DNA of 16,060 nt, taken from assembly GCA_946478635.1 (NCBI GenBank), contig CAMLCX010000049.1, positions 1 through 16,060 on the forward strand, in the 5' to 3' direction. Position 1 is the stretch's first letter. Each line of letters opens with the position of its first letter. Source of the DNA: an uncultured Pseudomonadota bacterium (GTDB lineage: Bacteria; Desulfobacterota_B; Binatia; UBA9968). The notes below the pieces were generated by a model. The model was given only the letters and a program-made list of their open reading frames with translations, did no database searches and was not told where the DNA came from. The translations under genes and the position numbers were made by a program. This document shows positions 7,194-15,276 of this stretch, in pieces.

Positions 7194-7228
7194 TGACACC
7201 TAAATCAGCAGAGCTGTCAGATTTGTCA
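7194..7228. promoter_or_regulatory. Candidate enhancer-binding sites upstream of flp
   Basis: TGACA (7194-7198), TGTCA (7215-7219) and TGTCA (7224-7228) lie about 92-126 bp upstream of the predicted sigma-54 start. CAGATTTGTCA (7218-7228) matches CAGAATTGTCA upstream of the EAL gene at 10 of 11 bases. The regulator itself is not encoded in this window. Confidence 0.4.
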
Positions 7229-7293
7229 AGTTGAACCCCGTTTGCGGACCAAACCCAAGTCGGAATTACGTTAAATTTCAGGCATCTGCATTT

Positions 7294-7309
7294 TGGCACA
7301 TAACATGCT
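7294..7309 (+). promoter_or_regulatory. Sigma-54 (RpoN) promoter of the flp pilus operon
   Basis: The sequence TGGCACATAACATGCT matches TGGCACG-N4-TTGCW with two changes (A for G at position 7, A for T at position 12) and exact GG-GC spacing. The predicted start is near 7320, giving a leader of about 58 nt before the flp ATG. Confidence 0.7.
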
Positions 7310-7377
7310 CACCCAAGCGGTACGCTGATCGAAAAGGAAATTCAAATAGCTCAAAAAAGGAAGGGGGTGAGTGATTC

Positions 7378-7572
7378 ATGGAGCTTCTAAAGCGTTTGGT
7401 AGTTGAAGAGGATGGTCAAGGTTTGGTCGAATATACGTTGATCGTCGTTTTGGTGGCCTTGGTGTTCTGGGTCGCCATCAAGAATACTAACATCGGTAGT
7501 CAGCTTGCTAGCGGCTGGAGTAAGGTCACCAACTGCGTTAATGATCCGTCGGGCTGTTCTTCCGGGTCGTAA
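7378..7572 (+). CDS. flp: Flp/Fap-type pilin (Tad pilus major subunit)
   Basis: The 64-aa prepilin has a 13-residue leader ending in EEDG, then QGLVEYTLI. Cleavage is expected after Gly13, leaving Glu18 at position +5 followed by Tyr19, the Flp signature. One hydrophobic helix (about 20-34) forms the pilus core. The short C-terminal region contains Cys53 and Cys60, which could form a disulphide loop; this is unusual for the small Flp subunits I know. A very strong ribosome-binding site (AGGGGGTGA, 7 nt before the ATG) fits a highly expressed structural protein. It is the first gene of the Tad operon, with a sigma-54 promoter upstream and a large hairpin downstream. Confidence 0.93.
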   Translation: MELLKRLVVEEDGQGLVEYTLIVVLVALVFWVAIKNTNIGSQLASGWSKVTNCVNDPSGCSSGS

Positions 7573-7601
7573 GACTGGGTCTGTTAGGTTTTGGATGTGA
7601 G

Positions 7602-7644
7602 GTAAGGTGGCCTGGAAGGGAATAATCCTTCTGGGCTACCTTAC
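7602..7644 (+). terminator. Intercistronic hairpin between flp and cpaA
   Basis: GTAAGGTGGCCTGGAAGG (7602-7619) pairs fully with CCTTCTGGGCTACCTTAC (7627-7644): an 18-bp stem including three G-U pairs and a 7-nt loop. The following bases (TCTTGCTGTTC) are not a proper T run, so it probably acts as a leaky attenuator or an mRNA-stabilising 3' end. Either would keep pilin message above that of the assembly genes. Confidence 0.65.
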
Positions 7645-7692
7645 TCTTGCTGTTCAGCTACTACAAATTCAATTGACAAGATTTTTGATGAA

Positions 7693-8268
7693 GTGTACCC
7701 TTCGGCAGTTAATAATGGCGTTTTAAACAAATTGGTTTTAGATGCATTGATTTTGCTGGTGAGTGGCCTATCGGCATTCTTTGACCTTAAGACTCGAAGA
7801 ATACCAAATTGGCTGATCGCCACAGGGCTGTTTTGCGGTGTGACATTGAACGCAATCCAAGGTGCCAGTTTTTTGTTCGGCAGTATCGCGGGATTCCTCG
7901 TTGGAATCGCAGTGCTCCTACTTCCTTTCGCGTTGGGTTGGATCGGTGCCGGGGACGTTAAATTTTTTGGCGTTGTGGGCTCTCTCCTGGGCATTTCTTG
8001 GCTACCGCGGGTATTTTTCTATTCTGCGCTGGTCGCTGGTGTTATTGCCGTCGGATATCTGGCGGCGGGATTGGCAAGCTTTACTCGTTTCAAAGCCTTC
8101 TGGGTTGACATAAAAAATGCGGTACTCAGTTTGGGGCAGGTGTTGCCCGATCCTGTTCATGTCCGCAGTCGTGAAAGTGGTGGTTCCGTGCCGTGGGGTG
8201 TTGCCTTTGCGGTTGGAACAATAATCGCATATTACGTCGACCCGAGCGGGCAGTGGGCAGGATTTTAA
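7693..8268 (+). CDS. cpaA: Prepilin peptidase CpaA/TadV (A24 family)
   Basis: The 191-aa inner-membrane aspartic peptidase cleaves and matures Flp and the TadE-like pseudopilin. The two catalytic aspartates are visible: Asp31 in FFDLKTRRIPNW and Asp88 in the GAGDVKF motif. About five membrane segments are present, and SVPWGVAFAVG near the C-terminus is typical of the family. There is no methyltransferase domain, as usual for the short Tad type. The start is uncertain: the GTG at 7693 lacks a clear ribosome-binding site, and an in-frame TTG at 7732 would shorten the protein by 13 residues. A perfect -35 box (TTGACA, 7673-7678) precedes a weak TACCCT at 17 bp, so a secondary promoter is possible; its start would fall downstream of the GTG. 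Confidence 0.88.
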   Translation: MYPSAVNNGVLNKLVLDALILLVSGLSAFFDLKTRRIPNWLIATGLFCGVTLNAIQGASFLFGSIAGFLVGIAVLLLPFALGWIGAGDVKFFGVVGSLLGISWLPRVFFYSALVAGVIAVGYLAAGLASFTRFKAFWVDIKNAVLSLGQVLPDPVHVRSRESGGSVPWGVAFAVGTIIAYYVDPSGQWAGF

Positions 8269-8351
8269 GTGTGGAGTATTTTTTTGAGCCGGATGTTAAG
8301 ACCCTTCGGAGTAATTGTTTGTCAAATAAACACACGCGATGAGGAGTAGCT

Positions 8352-9173
8352 ATGCAGAATAGATTGAAGATCGCATTAGTGGTGGCGGTATTTTTTGGAC
8401 TAATTGCGGCCTACGGCATTTACAATTTTCTCAGCCAGCAGCAAAGAGAGGCGGATTCGTTGCGCGCGTCAAATCAAGACATCGTCGTTGCCGCACAGGA
8501 TATTCCTCCGGGAACGACGCTGAATGACGAAGCCTTGAAGAAGGGGCTCATCAAAACGATCCCCTGGCCGAAATCTTCCATTCCTGCCGGAGCATTTTCA
8601 TCTCCTCAGCAGGTGGTGGGCAAGGTCAACCGGGTAAAGATTATGGCCAATGAACCCATTCTTGAGTCGCGTCTTGCTGGCGAAGGCGCCGGTCTCACCG
8701 TGCGCTTGGAGGCGGGCAAGCGGGCCTTGGCTCTCAGTGTCAACGAAATCGTCGGCGTTAGCGGGTTTATTGTTCCCGACGACCGCGTCGACATAATTCT
8801 CACCACATCTTTAAGTGGCGGCCAGGACACGAAGATCTCCAAGATCGTTATGCAAAATAAGCGGGTTTTGTCGGTTGCCCAAAGCACCGAGCAGAAAGAC
8901 GGCAAGCCGCAACTGGCGCGTTCGATCACTCTGGAGGTGACGCCGGAGGAAGCCGAGAAATTGTCGCTGGCGACGCAGGAAGGTTCGATCGTACTTGCGC
9001 TCAGAGGACTCGGCGATGACGCTCAGTTGGCGACCATCGGCAGCAATAAGCGAGATTTGTTGTCGCTTGCCGCGGCGCCGCGCAAAGCGGGCGGCCCGGC
9101 GGTGGCGGCTGCGCCCGACAAGCATAGAGTGGAGGTCATTCAGGGTAGCGCTCGAACTGTGGTGGAATTCTAA
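8352..9173 (+). CDS. cpaB: Tad pilus assembly protein CpaB/RcpC
   Basis: This 273-aa protein has an N-terminal membrane anchor (7-26) and a periplasmic part. A SAF-like domain (about 43-110) with IVVAAQDIPPGTTL is followed by the RcpC/CpaB domain (about 115-220) with DDRVDIILT and ITLEVTPEEAEKL. The family is thought to work with the secretin in the periplasm, possibly binding peptidoglycan through the SAF domain. The C-terminus is Ala/Gly-rich and low in complexity. The ATG is preceded by GAGGAG at 5 nt. The stop codon lies 18 bp before the chosen cpaC start. Confidence 0.92.
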   Translation: MQNRLKIALVVAVFFGLIAAYGIYNFLSQQQREADSLRASNQDIVVAAQDIPPGTTLNDEALKKGLIKTIPWPKSSIPAGAFSSPQQVVGKVNRVKIMANEPILESRLAGEGAGLTVRLEAGKRALALSVNEIVGVSGFIVPDDRVDIILTTSLSGGQDTKISKIVMQNKRVLSVAQSTEQKDGKPQLARSITLEVTPEEAEKLSLATQEGSIVLALRGLGDDAQLATIGSNKRDLLSLAAAPRKAGGPAVAAAPDKHRVEVIQGSARTVVEF

Positions 9174-9191
9174 ATGGGAAGGGGAGACTTC

Positions 9192-10688
9192 ATGAGGCAC
9201 TATTGTTTAGTCCGGGGGCGGCTAAATAAAGTAGTCAATTTAGCGGCGTTCATTTTATTTATTTGCGGCGTGTCCGTGGCAGGGGCGCAGCCGCAGACCG
9301 CGCCGGCGATTACCGTCACGGTTAACAAATCGATGGTTTTTCGTTTGGCCGAACGGGCCAAACGTGTTTCCGTCTCGCAGCCGGCAGTGGCGGACGTCTT
9401 GGTGGTAGCGCCGAGTCAGTTGTTAATCAACGGCAAGGCGATTGGTACCACATCGCTGATTATTTTCGACGAAAAGGGCGAGGTAACCAATTACGATTTG
9501 GTCGTTGCGCCCGATATCGCTGCGATGCGCAGTCAGCTGCGATCTGTTTTTCCCAATGAGAAAGTTGAAATTTCCACCTCCGGTCCGTCGGTGGTCTTGC
9601 GCGGTGAGGTCGCCAATGAGACGGTCTACGATAAGGTTCTGGAAATGGTCTTGACGTATATACCACCAAAACCCCCTTCGACAATTGCTCCTCCGGGATC
9701 GACTGTAGTCGTAAATACCCCAAAGGCGATCCTGCCGTCGGCCGGGGGATCGAGTTTTGGCGGGTTTGAAGATGCCGTGGACCTATCCTCCGTGTACAGA
9801 TTTCCCGACAAGGGGAAAATCGAAGGCCTCGTGGATTTGCTGGTTATTAGAGAAATACGCCAGATAGAGCTGGATGTCATCGTTGCCGAGATCTCGATGA
9901 CGAAGGCACGAGAAATCGGTTTTAATTTTCGCTACAGCGGACCGACCCAAGTCCGATCGTCCACAACCGCCCTAGGCTCGGTGTCCGACAGTGGCTCTAA
10001 CCCAACGGTTGGTTTACCCGCATTTTTGGGTGCACCCACTGGCGCCTTCACATATATCAATGGCGCCTATTCGCTCGTAGCGCTCTATCGAATGTTGCAG
10101 AACAAGGATATCGCCGAAGTGCTGGCGCAACCAAGGCTTGTGATCAAAAACGGTCGGTCGGGCGGTTTTCTGTCCGGTGGTGAGTTTCCCATCGTTCAAA
10201 CCCTGGCGGATTCATCCACCGTTCAGTATAAAGCTTTTGGTGTCCGTTTAGACTTCGTGCCTGTGATCACATGGTCGGATCGGATTGATCTTCGGGTTTT
10301 TCCTGAAGTTAGCGAGCCGGATGGAGTCTTAGTCAACGGGTTTCCAGAGCTTAAAGTGAATAGGACTTTGAGCCGCGTGGAAATGAAAGAGGGCGAGAGT
10401 CTTATTATCGGCGGATTGTTAAAGCGGGATATTCTCAAAGATTTGAGCAAAGTTCCGATCCTTGGCGACGTTCCAATATTGGGCGCACTCTTTAGAAGTA
10501 CTCGATTTCAAAATAGGGAAACGGAGCTTGTCTTCGTTATCACGCCGCGCATTGTTCGCACCATGAAGGTGGGCGAGAAGCCGACGCTTCCTTCAATTGA
10601 AAAATACGATGACCCGGATATCCGTCAGGTGCCGGTGCCGGGCGGCCCGGAGGAAAAGCGGCCTGCGCGTGGCGCTTCGATTCCGTGA
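9192..10688 (+). CDS. cpaC: Tad pilus secretin CpaC/RcpA
   Basis: The 498-aa outer-membrane channel protein begins with a signal peptide (basic start, hydrophobic core about 14-30, VAGA-QP cleavage near residue 32). In order come a pilus N-terminal domain (about 41-108), a BON-like domain (about 112-155), a Pro/Ser/Gly-rich stretch (about 157-205) and the secretin domain (about 222-458). The last includes LAQPRLVIKNG and the conserved VPILGDVPILGALF segment. I chose ATG 9192 over the in-frame ATG 9174 because AGGGGAG lies 5 nt before 9192; the longer form would abut the cpaB stop directly. The long flexible insert between the BON and secretin domains is unusual in length. The cpaD gene often found next to it in alphaproteobacteria is absent. 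Confidence 0.93.
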   Translation: MRHYCLVRGRLNKVVNLAAFILFICGVSVAGAQPQTAPAITVTVNKSMVFRLAERAKRVSVSQPAVADVLVVAPSQLLINGKAIGTTSLIIFDEKGEVTNYDLVVAPDIAAMRSQLRSVFPNEKVEISTSGPSVVLRGEVANETVYDKVLEMVLTYIPPKPPSTIAPPGSTVVVNTPKAILPSAGGSSFGGFEDAVDLSSVYRFPDKGKIEGLVDLLVIREIRQIELDVIVAEISMTKAREIGFNFRYSGPTQVRSSTTALGSVSDSGSNPTVGLPAFLGAPTGAFTYINGAYSLVALYRMLQNKDIAEVLAQPRLVIKNGRSGGFLSGGEFPIVQTLADSSTVQYKAFGVRLDFVPVITWSDRIDLRVFPEVSEPDGVLVNGFPELKVNRTLSRVEMKEGESLIIGGLLKRDILKDLSKVPILGDVPILGALFRSTRFQNRETELVFVITPRIVRTMKVGEKPTLPSIEKYDDPDIRQVPVPGGPEEKRPARGASIP

Positions 10689-10724
10689 TTGAATGAAGGA
10701 AAGGGCAACGGTTGAGTTAGCGCG

Positions 10725-11951
10725 ATGTCAATGAAACTTCCAATAGTCTTGATCGGCGAAGATAGCCTGGCGTTGGCCTCGTTGAAGCAGCAGCTTGAGC
10801 GGGAGCCTTCCGTTTCCGTCGAGCCTAGAGTGTACAATTACGGCGAGGCTTTTGACGCGCTCAAGACTCGCAGCGGCCCCCTGGTCGCGGTCGTCGATAT
10901 CAATCTCGACCCGGAGCGCGCCTTTAACGTTGCAGAGCAGATCAAGCTGAGGCTCCTAAACGTGCGCTTGGTGATGACGTCGCCGACCGGAGCGCCCGAC
11001 GCGATTTTACGCGCCATGCGTTCCGGCGCCGAGGAGTTTTTGACTCAACCGTTCAATTGGACCGAAGTCCTAAAGTCCTTCGACTCCATCCGTAAAAAAG
11101 TCGACGTTCACACGTCAAAGTCGAGCGAGCGCGGCCATATTGTCGCGGTTTCCTCCAACAAAGGCGGCGTGGGTTCGACTACGGCCGCGACCAATTTGGC
11201 GGCCTGTCTCGTCGCCCAGAACAAATCCGTTTGCTTGGTCGACCTGGTGCTGCAATTTGGTTCGGTCACCAGTTTTCTCAATATCGATGCCTCTTATACC
11301 ATCCTGGATCTGGTCAAGAATCTCAAGCGTATCGATCCGCTGTTTCTCGATGGCTCGCTGGTCAAACATGCGTCCGGCATTCGGGTGCTCGCCGAGCCTT
11401 TTTATGCCGAGGACGCGCGGCGAATAATGCCGGCCGACATCGAGGAGATTCTCGACCTTTTGGCGCAGTCCTTTGATTTTGTCGTGGTGGATACGCCTAA
11501 AGAGTTCGACGACATGCTGGCGCTGGTGCTGGATAAGGCGAACTTGATTTTGTTCATCACGGAAATGGACGTGCCCTCGCTCAAGAGCGCGCACCGCGCG
11601 CTGGAGCTATTTGAGCGCATGGGGATCTACGAGAAGAAGATCCGCCTGATTCTCAATCGCTACGTCAAAAGCAAGTTGATGACGTTGGAGTCCGTGGAGA
11701 AAGCGCTGGGTGTCAAGGTGTTTTGGACTCTGCCGAACAACTATCCCGTAGCGATTGCCGCTGTCAACCAGGGCTTGTCTATTCAGGAGTGTGATGCCAG
11801 ATCGGACATTGCCAAGAGCTACGTGGGTTTGACCGATTCAGTGGTGAGCACATTCATGTTTTCAGGCTCGTCTCGCGGTGAAGCAGCCGAGGAAAAGAGA
11901 TCCAGTTTTTTTGGGCGGCTCCTGCCGCCCGTACGCGGGTTAACAAAGTAA
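10725..11951 (+). CDS. cpaE: Tad pilus localisation protein CpaE/TadZ (receiver-like plus MinD/ParA ATPase)
   Basis: The 408-aa protein has an N-terminal receiver-like domain (about 5-125) and a MinD/ParA-type ATPase domain (about 137-380). In the receiver part Asp58 is kept in VVDIN, but the conserved Lys is replaced by Gln in LTQPF (Gln108), so canonical phosphorylation is doubtful. The deviant Walker A reads NKGGVGSTT (145-153): the signature Lys146 is present, but Ser replaces the P-loop Lys, a drift common in CpaE/TadZ. The A' motif keeps Asp173 in LVDLVLQFG. The family positions the pilus machine at the cell pole. The start lacks a clear ribosome-binding site; ATG 10731 is an alternative. 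The gap to cpaF is 12 bp. Confidence 0.92.
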   Translation: MSMKLPIVLIGEDSLALASLKQQLEREPSVSVEPRVYNYGEAFDALKTRSGPLVAVVDINLDPERAFNVAEQIKLRLLNVRLVMTSPTGAPDAILRAMRSGAEEFLTQPFNWTEVLKSFDSIRKKVDVHTSKSSERGHIVAVSSNKGGVGSTTAATNLAACLVAQNKSVCLVDLVLQFGSVTSFLNIDASYTILDLVKNLKRIDPLFLDGSLVKHASGIRVLAEPFYAEDARRIMPADIEEILDLLAQSFDFVVVDTPKEFDDMLALVLDKANLILFITEMDVPSLKSAHRALELFERMGIYEKKIRLILNRYVKSKLMTLESVEKALGVKVFWTLPNNYPVAIAAVNQGLSIQECDARSDIAKSYVGLTDSVVSTFMFSGSSRGEAAEEKRSSFFGRLLPPVRGLTK

Positions 11952-11963
11952 GGGGCAAGTGCA

Positions 11964-13355
11964 ATGAAGAATCCATCTTTTGATAGCGACAAGGATCGTC
12001 GGGAGTCCGACAGAAGCGCCGGCGACGGGCCCCGGGGGCCGCTCCGCTCGCTGCAAACGACCAATCCCGATGTCATCCTGCAGGATCTGCGCCTGCGCAT
12101 CCATCGCCGGCTGATCGACACTCTCGACCTGTCCAAACTTTCCAATCTGGAGATGGAGCGGGTCCGGGTCGAGATTCGCCGCATTCTCGAAGACATGGTC
12201 ATGGCCGAGGCCATTCCTCTGAGCCGCGCCGACCGCGACCGGCTGGTCATGGAAGTGCAGCACGAGGTCTTTGGCCTGGGTCCGCTCGAGACGCTGATGA
12301 AGGATCCGGAGATTTCCGATATTCTCGTCAATTCGTCGAGCCAGATCTACGTCGAGCGCTACGGCAAGCTCGAGAAGACCGATGTGCGTTTTCGCGACGA
12401 TGCGCATCTGATGCAAATCATCGAACGTATTGTTACCCGGGTGGGCCGGCGCGTCGACGAAAGTTCGCCGATGGTCGACGCTCGGTTAGCCGACGGCTCC
12501 CGCGTCAATGCGATCATTCCGCCGCTTGCTCTCGACGGGCCGATTCTTTCCATTCGGCGTTTCGGTGTGGAGCGGCTTACGGTCAACGATCTTATCCAGT
12601 TTAACTCCATACCGCCCCAAATGGCGGAAGTGGCGGCGGCGTGCGTCAAATCACGCCTCAACATGATCGTTTCCGGCGGCACCGGCGCCGGCAAGACCAC
12701 ACTGCTCAACTGCTTGTCGAATTACATTCCGGAAAACGAACGAATCGTCACGATCGAAGACTCCGCCGAACTAAAGCTGCAACAGGAACATGTGGTGCGG
12801 CTGGAAACCCGGCCGCCCAACATCGAAGGCCAGGGGTCCGTGACGGCTCGCGACTTGGTGCGCAACGCGCTCCGCATGCGGCCGGATCGGATCGTCATCG
12901 GCGAGGTGCGCGGCGGCGAAGCGCTCGACATGATGCAGGCGATGAATACCGGTCACGACGGATCGATCAGCACCATTCACGCCAATAGCGCGCGCGATGC
13001 GCTTTCCCGTCTCGAAACGATGATGCTCATGGCCGGCATTGCGTTGCCGGAAAGAGCGCTGCGTGAGCAGGCTGCCTCGGCCATCGACGTCATTGTCCAG
13101 CTGACGCGCTTGAGCGACGGCAGCAGAAAAGTAGTCGAATTTGCCGAAGTGACCGGCATGGAAGGCAACACGATCACGACCCAGACGATCTTCAAGTTCG
13201 AGCAGCGCGGCGTTGAAAACGGCAAGGTTGTCGGCGAGTTCGTAGCCACCGGCGTCATGCCGTCCTTCATGGATCGGTTGGAGCGTTACGGCTTTCGAAT
13301 CCCGAATTCACATTTTCTGCCGGTTTCCTTGGGAGCGAAGAGAAGGGCGCTATGA
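11964..13355 (+). CDS. cpaF: Tad pilus assembly ATPase CpaF/TadA
   Basis: The 463-aa cytoplasmic hexameric ATPase powers Tad pilus extension and probably retraction. An acidic and basic N-terminal extension (1-30) and a helical N-domain (about 35-200) precede the secretion ATPase core. Visible motifs are the Walker [10 protein letters not shown] (238-246), Asp box TIEDSAEL (263-270), Walker [13 protein letters not shown] (309-320) and His box [13 protein letters not shown] (330-342). All are intact, so the motor should be active. The gene overlaps tadB by 4 bp (ATGA), which implies translational coupling of the motor to its membrane platform. Confidence 0.96.
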   Translation: MKNPSFDSDKDRRESDRSAGDGPRGPLRSLQTTNPDVILQDLRLRIHRRLIDTLDLSKLSNLEMERVRVEIRRILEDMVMAEAIPLSRADRDRLVMEVQHEVFGLGPLETLMKDPEISDILVNSSSQIYVERYGKLEKTDVRFRDDAHLMQIIERIVTRVGRRVDESSPMVDARLADGSRVNAIIPPLALDGPILSIRRFGVERLTVNDLIQFNSIPPQMAEVAAACVKSRLNMIVSGGTGAGKTTLLNCLSNYIPENERIVTIEDSAELKLQQEHVVRLETRPPNIEGQGSVTARDLVRNALRMRPDRIVIGEVRGGEALDMMQAMNTGHDGSISTIHANSARDALSRLETMMLMAGIALPERALREQAASAIDVIVQLTRLSDGSRKVVEFAEVTGMEGNTITTQTIFKFEQRGVENGKVVGEFVATGVMPSFMDRLERYGFRIPNSHFLPVSLGAKRRAL

Positions 13356-14326
13356 GCTTACTCGTCATCAGTATATTTGCCTTTCTTTCCGCGGTTTCGC
13401 TGATCGTTATCCTGTTCATGCTGCCGATGGCGGTGCAGGACACGCCGGAAGCGAGGATCAAGCGACGGCTGACGACCATCGGCCGGATGGATAACGCCAC
13501 GAGAGCGGAAGTGCAGAGCATTCTCAAGACTTCGGTTTATAGCGAAATCCCCTGGGTCAATCGCTTGCTCTCGCAGGTCAAGATTATCCACAGCATCGAC
13601 CTGAGGCTCGAGCGGGCGAACGTGGATATGACTCCCGGCATGTTCCTGCTGTGCTCGGTCGGTGCCGGCGGGGTGACTTTCTTTTTGACCGCGATCATTG
13701 GCCAGCCCATCGCGGTTTCCATCATTTTTGCTTTGATCGCGCTGTTTGCCCCGCTGATGTACCTGCAGATCATCATCTGGAAGCGGCTCAGGAAATTTCT
13801 CGAGCAATTCCCCGACGGTCTCGACATGATCAGCCAGAGTCTTCAGGCCGGTATGGGGTTGACCCAATCGATGGTTTTTGTCGCCAGGGAAATGCCCGAT
13901 CCGATGGGGACCGAGTTTTCGGTTTTTATCGAGGAAGTTAACCTCGGATTGCCATTGGCGGAGGCGCTGAAGAAATTCGAGGAGCGCATGAATCTACCGG
14001 AAGTGCGCCTTTTCAACACCGCGCTTATGGTCCAGCGCGAGGTCGGCGGCAGCTTGGCCGAATTGCTGACAAAGCTTTCGAATATTATCCGCGACCGTTT
14101 CCGCATCGAGCGGTTGATCAAGAGCCTGACGGCGCAAAACCGCATCAGCGCCTGGACCGTGTGCTCGGTGCCGCCGTTTCTCGCTGTCTTTATGTTTATA
14201 CGTGAACCCGTAATGATGAACGAAATGCTGCAAAATCCGACGGGCCGGGCCATGCTGGCGACGGCCCTGGTCCTAGAGGTTGTCGGAATCCTGGTATTCC
14301 GCAAGGTCATCAAAATCCATATCTAG
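13352..14326 (+). CDS. tadB: Tad pilus inner-membrane platform protein TadB
   Basis: The 324-aa membrane protein has hydrophobic segments at about 1-25, 97-117, 121-141, 266-284 and 300-318. It carries a GspF-type (T2SSF) cytoplasmic domain at about 150-265, with [18 protein letters not shown] and [16 protein letters not shown] as the family core. It forms the inner-membrane platform with TadC on which CpaF acts. The start overlaps the cpaF stop (ATGA) with an AGAAGGG site upstream. The stop lies 10 bp before the tadC start. Confidence 0.94.
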   Translation: MSLLVISIFAFLSAVSLIVILFMLPMAVQDTPEARIKRRLTTIGRMDNATRAEVQSILKTSVYSEIPWVNRLLSQVKIIHSIDLRLERANVDMTPGMFLLCSVGAGGVTFFLTAIIGQPIAVSIIFALIALFAPLMYLQIIIWKRLRKFLEQFPDGLDMISQSLQAGMGLTQSMVFVAREMPDPMGTEFSVFIEEVNLGLPLAEALKKFEERMNLPEVRLFNTALMVQREVGGSLAELLTKLSNIIRDRFRIERLIKSLTAQNRISAWTVCSVPPFLAVFMFIREPVMMNEMLQNPTGRAMLATALVLEVVGILVFRKVIKIHI

Positions 14327-14336
14327 GAGAAATCGT

Positions 14337-15272
14337 ATGGAACTTTTGATTGCGGTTGGATTCTTTGGCTTGATCTCGGCGATTGTCTATTTTGTCTTTG
14401 CTTCACGAGCGCCGGTTTCCGAGGACGCCATCCAGCGCCGTCTCGAAAGCATCGGTGTGCAGTCCGGGACGACCCGAGCGCCCATCCGCCTGCACGAGGA
14501 AGAGGAGACGACCTTTTGGGAGCGCATCGCCAATTTCTTTTTCGGCGACCGGGAATTGCCCGACCGCCTTACGATGATCAGCCAGCGGCTGCATCAGGCC
14601 GGCTACCGGGGTAATCGAGCGGTCAGAATCTTTTGGGGGCTGCGGATATTTTTATGCATCGCCTTTGCCTTCGGCGGATTATTCGTCGCGCTGTCCTCCA
14701 AAGCCACGATGAGCGACTTATTATTGCTCATCGGCGTTGGCGCCGCTGTTGGCTACATGTTGCCGTTTCTCACGGTGTTTCGGAAATCGCGCGCCAGAGT
14801 TCTCCAGATGAAAGAGACGCTGCCGGACACGCTCGACTTGATCGTCGTCTGCGTCGAAGCCGGCATGGGTGTGGACGCGGCCTTGAACCGCGTTGGAAGA
14901 GAGCAAAACGCGCAAAACCTGGCGCTCGGCGAAGAGTTGCTGTTGGCCACGCAGGAGATGCAGGCGGGCGCCGCGCGTAAAGACGCGCTCACGCGGCTCG
15001 CCGAGCGAGTCGGTCTCGATGAATTCAAATCCCTGGTGACCTTTCTCACACAGACCGAAGAGATGGGCGGCAGTATCTCGCGATCCCTGCGCGTCTACGC
15101 CGACACCATGCGCGACAAGCGCAGCCAGGCGGCCGAAGAGGCGGCGCGTAAGACCGTCATCAAGCTGATTTTTCCGCTGGTATTTTTTATTTTGCCGGCG
15201 ATTTTTATCATCCTTCTCGGCCCTCCGGGGCTCGGGTTGATCAAGATGCTCGCGGATCCGATGAACGGATAA
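14337..15272 (+). CDS. tadC: Tad pilus inner-membrane platform protein TadC
   Basis: The 311-aa membrane protein is a paralogue of TadB. It has membrane segments at about 3-21, 98-118, 128-147 and 274-296 and a T2SSF domain at about 162-275, with LPDTLDLIVVCVEAGMGVDAAL-type core residues and TEEMGGSISRSLRVYA. The open frame extends upstream to 14280 inside tadB, but AGGAGA (14325-14330) fixes the start at the ATG at 14337. It pairs with TadB as the pilus platform. A DUF192 gene follows after 4 bp. Confidence 0.93.
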   Translation: MELLIAVGFFGLISAIVYFVFASRAPVSEDAIQRRLESIGVQSGTTRAPIRLHEEEETTFWERIANFFFGDRELPDRLTMISQRLHQAGYRGNRAVRIFWGLRIFLCIAFAFGGLFVALSSKATMSDLLLLIGVGAAVGYMLPFLTVFRKSRARVLQMKETLPDTLDLIVVCVEAGMGVDAALNRVGREQNAQNLALGEELLLATQEMQAGAARKDALTRLAERVGLDEFKSLVTFLTQTEEMGGSISRSLRVYADTMRDKRSQAAEEAARKTVIKLIFPLVFFILPAIFIILLGPPGLGLIKMLADPMNG

Positions 15273-15276
15273 TGAC

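Larger units (their letters stand above)
6897..7377. other. Divergent intergenic region between the c-di-GMP operon and flp
   Basis: No gene is visible. The flp side carries a sigma-54 promoter (7294-7309), TGTCA/TGACA half-sites (7194-7228) and a short inverted repeat GTTTG-CGGAC-CAAAC (7240-7254). On the minus-strand side I could not identify a convincing promoter for the REC-GGDEF gene. No riboswitch signature was recognised. Confidence 0.6.

Noticed and set aside
6897..7377. c-di-GMP riboswitch upstream of flp or the REC-GGDEF gene
   Set aside because: I looked for GEMM-type conserved elements because of the c-di-GMP context and saw none in this gap or in 2744-3108.
8269..8349. 26-codon GTG frame between cpaA and cpaB
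   Set aside because: It has no ribosome-binding site and no signal or domain; it probably just fills the gap by chance.
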